Assembly: GCA_009885425.1 (NCBI GenBank)
Contig: VFKS01000259.1
Coordinates: 1 to 7,932, forward strand
Reading direction: 5' to 3'
DNA length: 7,932 bases
From: Novosphingobium sp.
GTDB lineage: Bacteria > Pseudomonadota > Alphaproteobacteria > Sphingomonadales > Sphingomonadaceae
A program made the position numbers and the translations under genes. Below, piece by piece: positions 1-6,122 of this stretch; position 1 is the stretch's first letter, and each line of letters starts with the position of its first letter. Below the pieces are notes generated by a model that saw only the letters and a program-made list of their open reading frames with translations, did no database searches and was not told the DNA's origin.

Positions 1-107
1 AGATCGCCCGCGAAAAAGCCGAATACGAAGCCGCAATGGCCAAGTGGAAAGCTGACACTGCCGCGTGCCAGGCCGGTGACGTAAGCAAGTGCGCCAAGCC
101 GAATTGA
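1..107 (+). CDS. C-terminal fragment of an unrecognised protein
   Basis: An open frame enters from the left edge (codons begin at base 3) and ends at a TGA at 105-107, giving the last 34 residues of a protein whose start lies outside the window. The visible tail is hydrophilic and charged. It begins with an Ala/Glu/Lys-rich, probably helical stretch (AREKAEYEAAMAKWKAD) and ends with two cysteines ten residues apart in AACQAGDVSKCAKPN. The cysteines could form a disulfide if the protein is exported, but this is inference. A strong terminator follows at 145-180, which supports this being a genuine gene end. I do not recognise the family and assign no function. Confidence 0.6.
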   Translation, partial: IAREKAEYEAAMAKWKADTAACQAGDVSKCAKPN

Positions 108-129
108 GCTGAGCTGAGCTGAGCTGAGT
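105..129 (+). repeat. TGAGC pentanucleotide tandem repeat over the stop codon
   Basis: There are four perfect TGAGC units (105-124) followed by one imperfect unit, TGAGT (125-129). The first TGA is the stop codon of the upstream gene. Because the unit is 5 bp, successive TGA triplets fall in all three reading frames. Confidence 0.9.
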
Positions 130-144
130 TAACTTCAGAGCCAG

Positions 145-180
145 AACGCCGCCCGCCCCGCCGGGGCGCGGCGGTGTTTT
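145..180 (+). terminator. Rho-independent terminator after the upstream gene
   Basis: A GC-rich hairpin has an outer stem of 145-153 pairing with 170-178 (one G-T wobble). After a bulged C at 169, an inner stem of 154-158 pairs with 164-168 around a small loop. The right arm runs directly into a T stretch at 177-180. It lies 38 bases beyond the stop at 107 and should end transcription of that gene. Confidence 0.8.
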
Positions 181-189
181 GCTGTGGGC

Positions 190-203
190 GTGATGGGCGT
201 CAC
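190..203. promoter_or_regulatory. Candidate CRP/FNR-family operator, GTGA-N6-TCAC
   Basis: Bases 190-193 (GTGA) and 200-203 (TCAC) form a perfect dyad with a 6-base spacer, and the arms extend by one more base pair (C189, G204). This matches the core of the CRP-type half-site arrangement known from CRP/FNR-family regulators. It lies between the upstream terminator and the start of the small gene at 261, where an operator would be expected. No convincing -35/-10 pair was found beside it, so function is inferred only. Confidence 0.35.
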
Positions 204-247
204 GGACTGGGGCAGTTCGACACGCATAGCCTGGCGGCACAAAGCGA

Positions 248-253
248 AAGGAG
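248..253 (+). promoter_or_regulatory. Ribosome binding site deciding a GTG start
   Basis: AAGGAG is a near-ideal Shine-Dalgarno sequence seven bases before the GTG at 261. It decides the start in favour of 261 over the earlier in-frame GTG at 174, which sits inside the right arm of the terminator and has no ribosome binding site. Confidence 0.8.
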
Positions 254-260
254 ACGGTCA

Positions 261-599
261 GTGCCAAAGATCACGATCAAAGTGGAACCGAAAAGCAAGG
301 ACAACATCGGCTGGGATGTTTTCTTGACGAGCTGGAAGCCAAGCGAAGAATCGCAAACAGTTCATACACTGAAATGGCGGGACCCAGGCGACGGCACCTT
401 TGCCGCCGATTCCGGCGACCTGCCAGCGGGTGTCTACCGCCTGATCACATCGGTCAAAGGTGCTGGCCGGAAAGTATCGGTCACTGTGGTTGGCAAACCG
501 GCCGTGCTTGATCCCGCCGGGTCAGAATGGCCGATGACGGTCGAAGTCGACGGGGCAATCGAGACCCAGAAAGATTCGATCTGGTACTTCCAACTGTGA
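261..599 (+). CDS. Hypothetical small beta-rich protein, first gene of a two-gene unit
   Basis: This encodes 112 residues from a GTG start with a strong AAGGAG site. The protein has no signal peptide or membrane segment, so it is probably cytoplasmic unless exported by another route. Alternating hydrophobic and polar stretches (ITIKVEP near 4-10, WDVFLTSW at 18-25, VYRLITSVKG at 58-67, KVSVTVV at 71-77, MTVEVDG at 92-98, IWYFQL at 107-112) suggest a compact beta-sandwich. The segment GTFAADSGDLPAGVYRL (45-61) resembles turns of Ig-like or jelly-roll domains. Four tryptophans (18, 25, 39, 90) plus W108 give it an aromatic-rich profile. The outer-membrane-type gene follows after 11 bases, so the two are almost certainly co-transcribed. 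I do not recognise the family and assign no function. Confidence is high that it is a gene. Confidence 0.75.
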   Translation: MPKITIKVEPKSKDNIGWDVFLTSWKPSEESQTVHTLKWRDPGDGTFAADSGDLPAGVYRLITSVKGAGRKVSVTVVGKPAVLDPAGSEWPMTVEVDGAIETQKDSIWYFQL

Positions 600-610
600 T
601 GGGGGAAATC

Positions 611-1684
611 ATGAACTCTGCAAAATATATCGGCCTGATCGGTCTGCTCACTTTGGTTACGTCGGTCGAGGCGCATGCGCAAAGCGACCCAAGCCCGCTC
701 CCGGCCGCGTCGCAGCGAGACGACGATCCGTTGGCCGGCATCAGTCTATCACTCGACGTGGCTGAAGAGGAATCAAAGACAAATGTCTCGATCGCGGGCT
801 ACTTCACCAAACCGTCGCTGGACCAGATGGCCATTCCCGGGCGCCGCACCGCCATGGGCTGGAAGCTGGGTCTGGAAGTCCCGATCGGCGGGTCTGACGA
901 TGTGCTGGACAGTGCAACTCTGGACAAACTCGGCGATGGCACCAAACTGAGCGGCTCGATCACGTTACTGAGCTACTCAGCCGATCCGACGCGCATTGAC
1001 CGACCACCCTTCAAGAAATTGATGGAACAAGCCAAAGCGAAGTGTCTTGCTGAAAAAGAACCCGATGCCGCCGCGTCCACCTGCGACTCTGTCGGCCCAA
1101 GCCCGGACTATATCCGCAAGCACAATCCCTCGGCCCGATTGGCCATGAATCGTGCGCTTTATGGAAGCTATTGGACGGCCGGTCTCAAGGGGTCAGTGTC
1201 GTTGAAGCGCTTTACCTGGGTAACCTCCGGAACGCTGGCGGAGAACACCGCCAGTCCGTCGGGCTATTCTGCCACCCTCTGGGGCGTCTACTATCCCTCC
1301 GATGCCGTGAGCGCCTGGAAGCTAGAAGCGGAATATTCGAGTGCGCCAAAACAGTCGGATCCGGAGATCATCTGCAAAACGGTCGTCGCCAATCCCAACA
1401 TCGACTGTGTTTCGGCATCGGCCAATGCGCCAATCCGAAAGGACGCGTTGGTCCTTCGCGGAGAGTATCGCCGCTTCTTTCCTTTTGGCGGGGGTGATGG
1501 CGGTATCGGCATGGCATTGACCGGCAGCATCGACACCTTGACCGGCGACTATGGCATCGAAGTCCCAGTCTTCCTGTCGATCCCCGGCACCTCGGTTGTC
1601 GCACCGGGTCTGAAGTTCGGGTACAGTTCAAAGGATGACGATTTCGGGGTGAGCCTGTTCATCAAGACGTCCTTTTCATTCTAG
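611..1684 (+). CDS. Exported probable outer-membrane beta-barrel protein, function unknown
   Basis: The protein has 357 residues. The ATG at 611 is preceded by GGGGGA (601-606) and opens a clear Sec signal peptide: a Lys at 5, a hydrophobic core over 7-19 and a probable cleavage after AHA (23/24). An earlier in-frame start at 527 lies inside the preceding gene and would bury the signal peptide, so it is rejected. The mature part is rich in alternating amphipathic strands with Gly and aromatic residues (WKLGLEVPIGG, YWTAGLKGSVSL, SATLWGVYYP, LVLRGEYRRFF, IGMALTGSID, LKFGYSS). It ends in GVSLFIKTSFSF, and a terminal Phe with alternating hydrophobic residues is the usual outer-membrane barrel assembly signal. 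Two close cysteine pairs (C145/C158 and C255/C266) sit in polar segments likely to be loops. It is probably expressed with the 112-residue gene upstream. No specific family is recognised; a porin-like or structural barrel role is inference. Confidence 0.75.
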   Translation: MNSAKYIGLIGLLTLVTSVEAHAQSDPSPLPAASQRDDDPLAGISLSLDVAEEESKTNVSIAGYFTKPSLDQMAIPGRRTAMGWKLGLEVPIGGSDDVLDSATLDKLGDGTKLSGSITLLSYSADPTRIDRPPFKKLMEQAKAKCLAEKEPDAAASTCDSVGPSPDYIRKHNPSARLAMNRALYGSYWTAGLKGSVSLKRFTWVTSGTLAENTASPSGYSATLWGVYYPSDAVSAWKLEAEYSSAPKQSDPEIICKTVVANPNIDCVSASANAPIRKDALVLRGEYRRFFPFGGGDGGIGMALTGSIDTLTGDYGIEVPVFLSIPGTSVVAPGLKFGYSSKDDDFGVSLFIKTSFSF

Positions 1685-1731
1685 GACCCACCCCATCCAC
1701 CAACGCCGCTCCCTCATCGGCGAACAACATT

Positions 1732-1773
1732 GACTCCCCTGGCCCCGCGCGCGAGGTCAGGGGTAGTCATTTT
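1732..1773 (+). terminator. Terminator-like hairpin closing the two-gene unit
   Basis: GACTCCCCTG (1732-1741) pairs with 1758-1768 (CAGGGG, an extra T, then AGTC). The stem extends inward by GCC/GGT-type pairing to a GC-rich loop. ATTTT follows at 1769-1773. It lies 48 bases after the stop of the barrel gene and before the M13 gene, and is probably an intrinsic terminator despite the bulge. Confidence 0.6.
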
Positions 1774-1823
1774 CGGACCTGGCGGAAGCTGGGCTGTTGC
1801 TGTTTCCAAGGGGATGTTCTGCC

Positions 1824-3854
1824 ATGAAATCACGTTTTCTGATTGCCGGGGCCGCGCTCGCCGTGCTGGCGTTGCCGCTGGCCACTGCCCAGTTGGGCGC
1901 GCAGGCTGCCGCTGCTGTTGCGGGCAAGGCTGCCATCGGCACCTGGGGCTTTGACCTCAGCGGGCAAGACACCTCGGTCAAGCCGGGTGACGATTTCTTC
2001 CGGTTCGTGTCGGGCAAGTGGGATGACCGGACCGAAATCCCGGCTGACCGCGCCTCATTCGGTTCATTCGATATCCTGCGCGATGCGACGCAGGATCAGG
2101 TCAAGAGCCTGATCACCGCTGCGCCGGCCGCCAGCAAGATCGGCGCGTTCTATTCCAGCTTCATGGATGAAAAGAAGCTTGAGCGGGTCGGCCTCGCCCC
2201 GCTGAAGCGCGATCTGGCCAAGCTCAATGCGATCAAGTCCAAGGCGCAGTTCACGCGGTTCATGGGCGCCTCCAACGGCGTGTTCGGCAGCTCTATCGTC
2301 GGCTTTGGGATCGGCGCGGATACGGCCAATCCGGAACTCAACGTGATCTACATGGGCCAGTCCGGTCTGGGTCTGCCGGAACGCGAATACTACTTTGCCG
2401 ATCAATTCAAGAAGCAGCGTGAAGCCTACAAGGCCTATATCGTCCGCACCATGACCACGATTGGCCACCCCGATCCGGCCAAGGCCGCCGATACGATCAT
2501 GGGCTTTGAAACCGAGATTGCCTACAAGAGCTGGAAGCGGGCCGATCGCCGCCAGATCGAAAAGCTCAACAACCCGATGAGCAGCGCCGAACTCGCGACC
2601 TATGCGCCGGGAATCGATTGGAACGCTTACTTCGCCGGGGCCAAGGTGCCCGCGCAAAAGCGGCTGATCGTGGGCGAGAACACCGCGGTCAAGGCGCTCT
2701 CTGCGCTCTATGCCGAAACCCCGTTGGCGACGCTAAAGACATGGCAGGCCTTCCACATCGCCGATCAGGCATCGCCGTACCTGACCAAAGCGATGGTCGA
2801 CAGCCGGTTCGAATATACCAAGACCCTGTCGGGGCAGACCGAGAACCGTCCGCGCTGGCGGCGCGGGGTCGATCTGGTTGGCGGGTCGCTGGGCGAGCTG
2901 GTTGGCCAGGACTATGTGAACAAGTTCTTCCCGGCTTCGTCCAAGGCCAAGATGGAATCGCTGGTCGCCAACCTCAAGGTTGCCATGGCCGGGCGGATCA
3001 AGGCCAACGACTGGATGAGCGCGCCGACCAAGGCGGCCGCGCTTGAAAAGCTCAACAAGATGGAAGTCATGGTCGGCTATCCCGACGAGTTCCGCTCCTA
3101 TGCCGGGCTGACAGTGGTTCCGGGCGATCTGTATGGCAACGTCCAGCGCGCAGGGGCCTTCAATGCGGCTTACGAATTGGCCGATCTGGGCAAGAAGGTG
3201 GACCGCAAGAAGTGGGGCATGAACCCGCAGACTGTGAACGCCTATAACGGCGGGCTGGAAAACAAGATCGTGTTCCCGGCTGCGATCCTGCAGCCCCCGT
3301 TCTTTGATCCCAATGCCGATGATGCGGTCAACTATGGCGCGATCGGCGGAGTGATCGGCCACGAGATCATCCACGGCTTTGACGATCAGGGCCGCAAGAT
3401 TGACGCCACCGGCGCGGTCCGCGATTGGTGGACGGCCGAAGATGCCAAGCGCTTTGAAGAGCAAGCCAAGGTGTTTGGCGCGCAATATGCGCAGTTCGAA
3501 GTCGCCCCCGGTGCCTTCATCAATCCGGCGCTGTCGATGGGCGAAAACATCGCCGATCTGGGCGGCATTTCGGTCTCGCTCGATGCCTATCGCACCTCTC
3601 TGGGCGGGAAAACGGCGGCGGTACTTGACGGGATGACCGGTGAGCAGCGGTTCTTCGTCGCCTGGGGTCAGGTCTGGCGGACCAAGATGCGCGAAGCCGC
3701 GCTGCGCAGCCAGGTCAACACGGGCCCGCACAGCCCCGGCATGTACCGGTCTTTTGCGCCGCTGCGCAACGTCGATAGCTGGTACACCGCGTTCAACGTG
3801 CAGCCCGGCGAAAAGCTTTACATCGCCCCCGAAAAGCGCGCCCGGCTCTGGTAA
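1824..3854 (+). CDS. M13 family zinc metalloendopeptidase (neprilysin/PepO-like), exported
   Basis: This 676-residue enzyme hydrolyses internal bonds of oligopeptides, probably in the periplasm. The ATG at 1824 has AAGGGG (1808-1813) upstream and begins a Sec signal peptide (MKSRF plus an Ala/Leu-rich core, cleavage near ATA-Q or AQA-A at about residues 30-36). There is no lipobox. The in-frame TTG at 1797 was not chosen because it lacks a ribosome site and would displace the signal peptide. The M13 N-terminal domain covers roughly 45-430 (starts around GDDFFRFVSGKW) and the peptidase domain roughly 465-676. The substrate-binding NAY is at 472-474. The zinc motif HEIIH is at 513-517, with its third ligand E574 in ENIADLGG followed by D578. 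HSPGMYR at 636-642 carries the equivalents of neprilysin H711 and R717. The protein ends in the typical R-x-W. Length matches the family, all active-site residues are intact, and an active enzyme is expected. The M3 peptidase gene follows after 83 bases. Confidence 0.96.
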   Translation: MKSRFLIAGAALAVLALPLATAQLGAQAAAAVAGKAAIGTWGFDLSGQDTSVKPGDDFFRFVSGKWDDRTEIPADRASFGSFDILRDATQDQVKSLITAAPAASKIGAFYSSFMDEKKLERVGLAPLKRDLAKLNAIKSKAQFTRFMGASNGVFGSSIVGFGIGADTANPELNVIYMGQSGLGLPEREYYFADQFKKQREAYKAYIVRTMTTIGHPDPAKAADTIMGFETEIAYKSWKRADRRQIEKLNNPMSSAELATYAPGIDWNAYFAGAKVPAQKRLIVGENTAVKALSALYAETPLATLKTWQAFHIADQASPYLTKAMVDSRFEYTKTLSGQTENRPRWRRGVDLVGGSLGELVGQDYVNKFFPASSKAKMESLVANLKVAMAGRIKANDWMSAPTKAAALEKLNKMEVMVGYPDEFRSYAGLTVVPGDLYGNVQRAGAFNAAYELADLGKKVDRKKWGMNPQTVNAYNGGLENKIVFPAAILQPPFFDPNADDAVNYGAIGGVIGHEIIHGFDDQGRKIDATGAVRDWWTAEDAKRFEEQAKVFGAQYAQFEVAPGAFINPALSMGENIADLGGISVSLDAYRTSLGGKTAAVLDGMTGEQRFFVAWGQVWRTKMREAALRSQVNTGPHSPGMYRSFAPLRNVDSWYTAFNVQPGEKLYIAPEKRARLW

Positions 3855-3883
3855 GCGCAGGCCGCGTTCAGTTGTAAGTCATA

Positions 3884-3914
3884 GGGGGCAGCGTTACGCT
3901 GCCCCCATTCGTTT
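3884..3914 (+). terminator. Perfect hairpin between the M13 and M3 peptidase genes
   Basis: GGGGGCAGCG (3884-3893) pairs without mismatch to CGCTGCCCCC (3897-3906) around a TTA loop. Only a poor T stretch (ATTCGTTT, 3907-3914) follows. It may terminate part of the M13 transcript or protect its 3' end. Little room (about 30 bases) remains for an independent promoter before the M3 start, so partial read-through is likely. Confidence 0.6.
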
Positions 3915-3937
3915 CAGTAGATTGAGGATTCCCCCCG

Positions 3938-6121
3938 ATGCGCAAGCTCACCCTCGTTTCACTCTCCGCCCTCGCCCTGGCTGGCTGTGCTGTCTCCAAC
4001 GCCGAACCGGCCGCGGCCCCGGTCGCCACCGCCACTCCGGTCGCCGCGCCCTATGCCCCGGTCATCCCCAAGGGCACCGGCATCTTCGCTGAGGCGTCGA
4101 CCCTGCCCTTCCAGGCCCCCGATTTCTCGCGGATCAAGGAGAGCGATTACGAACCGGCGATCGAGCAAGGCATCGCGATCAAGCTGGCCGAAATCGACGC
4201 GATCGCGAACAACCCCGCCGCGCCGACTTTCGAAAACACCATGGTGGCGATGGAGAATGCTGGGTCGATGCTGACCCGGGTGACCTATGTGTTCGGCGCG
4301 CTGGTTTCAGCCAACACCAATGACACGATGGACGGGATCGATTCGCGCACCTCGCCAAAACTGGCGGCGATGCGCGATGCAATCACGCTCAACCCCAAGC
4401 TGTTTGGACGGATCAAGACGCTTTACGACAACCGCAACACCCTTGGCCTTGCGCCCGACCAGATCCAGGTAATCGAGCTGACCCACGATGACATGGTCCG
4501 CAACGGCGCCAATCTGGGCGGAGCGGACAAGACCGCGCTGACCGAGATCAACGGCCAGCTTTCCACCCTGACAACCGAATTTGGGCAAAAGCTGACCAAG
4601 GGCACCAAGGACGGCGCCTTGGTAATCACCGACAAGCGCCAACTGGCCGGGCTCTCCCCCGCCGATGTTGCTGCGGCCGAAAAGAACGCCGCCGATCGCG
4701 GCCTGCCCAAGGGCAGCTATGTACTGTCGATGCAGAACACCACGCAGCAACCGCTGGCGCCGGCGCTGACCAACCGCAGCACGCGGCTGGCGCTGTTTGA
4801 AAAGAGCTGGAACCGCTCCGAACGCGGCGATGCCAGCGATACCCGCCCGCTGATCCTCAAGATCGCGGCACTGCGCGCGCAAAAGGCCAAGCTGCTCGGG
4901 TTTGAAACCTACGCCGCCTATCAGCTGTCTGATCAGATGGCCAAGACCCCGGCCGCGGCGATCACTTTCCTCGAAAGCTTCGTTCCCGCGCTCGGCGCCG
5001 CGCAAAAACGTGATGCGGCAGAGCTGAACACGCTGATCAAGAAGGAAGGCGGCAAGTTCCAGGTCGGCCCGGCCGATTGGGATCACTATGCCCAAAAGCT
5101 GCGCAAGCAGAAGTACAACCTCGATCAGAACGAGGTGAAGCCCTACCTTGAAATCACCAACGTGCTCGAAAACGGCGTGTTCTATGCCGCTGGTGAGCTG
5201 TGGGGGCTGACCTTCAAGAAACGCAGCGACATTCCGGTCTATCACCCCGATGTGACGGTCTACACCGTCTATGATCAGGATGGTTCGGAGCTGGCGCTGT
5301 TCTATTTCGATCCGTGGAAGCGTGACAACAAGTCCGGCGGGGCGTGGATGTCAAACTTCGTCGATCAGAACGCGCTGACCGGAACCAAGCCGGTGATCTT
5401 CAACGTTTCGAACTACACCAAGCCCGCCCCCGGTCAGCCTGCGCTGGTCACCTGGGGTGATGCCAACACCATGTTCCATGAATTTGGCCATGCGCTCCAC
5501 GGGATGCTGTCCAACCAGCGCTATCCTTCGATTTCGGGCACCAACACGGCGCGCGATTTTGTCGAGTTTCCCAGCCAGTTCTTCGAAAACTTCATGACCG
5601 AACCCAAAGTGCTGGCCAATTATGCCAAGCATTACAAAACCGGCGCGCCGATGCCGGCCAGCTTGATTGCAAAGATCGACAAGGCTTCCAAGTTCAACCA
5701 GGGCTATGAACTGGGCGAAGTGGTCACCGCTGCCTTGCTCGACATGAAGTGGCACACGCTGGCGCCGGGCGCGGTGGTCAGCGATGTCAACGCGCACGAA
5801 CAGGCCGCGCTGGGTTCGCTCGCCGCCAAGGGCCTGCAGATCAATCAGGTTCCCCCGCGCTATCGCACCAGCTATTTCCGCCACATCTGGGGCGGCGGCT
5901 ATGCGGCGGGCTATTACGCCTACAGCTGGACCGAAATGCTCGATCACGATGCCTATGCCTGGTTCAAGGAAAACGGCGGGATGACCCGCAAGAACGGCCA
6001 GCATATCCGCGATACGATCCTCTCACAGGGTCATTCGAGGGACTACGGCGTGATGTACCGCAACTTCGCCGGGCGCGATCCGCAGGTCGAACCGATGCTG
6101 AAAGCGCGGGGATTGAAGTAG
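3938..6121 (+). CDS. dcp: M3 family peptidyl-dipeptidase (Dcp type), predicted lipoprotein
   Basis: This 727-residue zinc peptidase is predicted to release dipeptides from the C-termini of peptides. The ATG at 3938 has TGAGGA (3923-3928) upstream. The N-terminus is a lipoprotein signal: MRK, a hydrophobic core and the lipobox LAGC, with the lipidated Cys at 17. Residue 18 is Ala, not Asp, which favours the outer membrane. A Pro/Ala-rich linker (about 22-46) then leads into the helical M3 fold. The zinc motif HEFGH is at 514-518 with E543 as the third ligand, 25 residues after H518. The substrate-binding segment YFRHIWGGGYAAGYYAY (646-662) carries the spacing of E. coli Dcp H601, Y607 and Y614 (H649, Y655, Y662 here), which argues for Dcp rather than OpdA/PrlC. 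The enzyme looks intact. It lies directly after the M13 gene and probably acts on peptides that M13 generates. A surface or periplasm-facing orientation is not determined by the sequence. Confidence 0.95.
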   Translation: MRKLTLVSLSALALAGCAVSNAEPAAAPVATATPVAAPYAPVIPKGTGIFAEASTLPFQAPDFSRIKESDYEPAIEQGIAIKLAEIDAIANNPAAPTFENTMVAMENAGSMLTRVTYVFGALVSANTNDTMDGIDSRTSPKLAAMRDAITLNPKLFGRIKTLYDNRNTLGLAPDQIQVIELTHDDMVRNGANLGGADKTALTEINGQLSTLTTEFGQKLTKGTKDGALVITDKRQLAGLSPADVAAAEKNAADRGLPKGSYVLSMQNTTQQPLAPALTNRSTRLALFEKSWNRSERGDASDTRPLILKIAALRAQKAKLLGFETYAAYQLSDQMAKTPAAAITFLESFVPALGAAQKRDAAELNTLIKKEGGKFQVGPADWDHYAQKLRKQKYNLDQNEVKPYLEITNVLENGVFYAAGELWGLTFKKRSDIPVYHPDVTVYTVYDQDGSELALFYFDPWKRDNKSGGAWMSNFVDQNALTGTKPVIFNVSNYTKPAPGQPALVTWGDANTMFHEFGHALHGMLSNQRYPSISGTNTARDFVEFPSQFFENFMTEPKVLANYAKHYKTGAPMPASLIAKIDKASKFNQGYELGEVVTAALLDMKWHTLAPGAVVSDVNAHEQAALGSLAAKGLQINQVPPRYRTSYFRHIWGGGYAAGYYAYSWTEMLDHDAYAWFKENGGMTRKNGQHIRDTILSQGHSRDYGVMYRNFAGRDPQVEPMLKARGLK

Positions 6122-6122
6122 G

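Noticed and set aside
174..260. Longer version of the small protein starting at GTG 174
   Set aside because: The start lies in the terminator's right arm and lacks a ribosome site. The GTG at 261 has AAGGAG at ideal spacing.
527..610. Earlier start for the barrel protein inside the preceding gene
   Set aside because: It would place about 28 charged residues before an obvious signal peptide; the ATG at 611 has its own GGGGGA site.
2733..3731. Long open frame (332 codons) on the minus strand opposite the M13 gene
   Set aside because: It is a typical antisense shadow of a GC-rich, strongly codon-biased gene. The translation is Arg/Gly/Ile-rich with no recognisable domain, and the plus strand encodes a complete M13 enzyme.
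4307..5245. Long open frame (312 codons) on the minus strand opposite the M3 gene
   Set aside because: This is the same mirror effect of codon bias; there is no ribosome site or domain, and the plus-strand M3 enzyme is intact.
5351..6004. Open frame of 217 codons on the minus strand at the 3' part of the M3 gene
   Set aside because: It lies opposite the conserved zinc and substrate-binding region of M3 and has no credible protein features.
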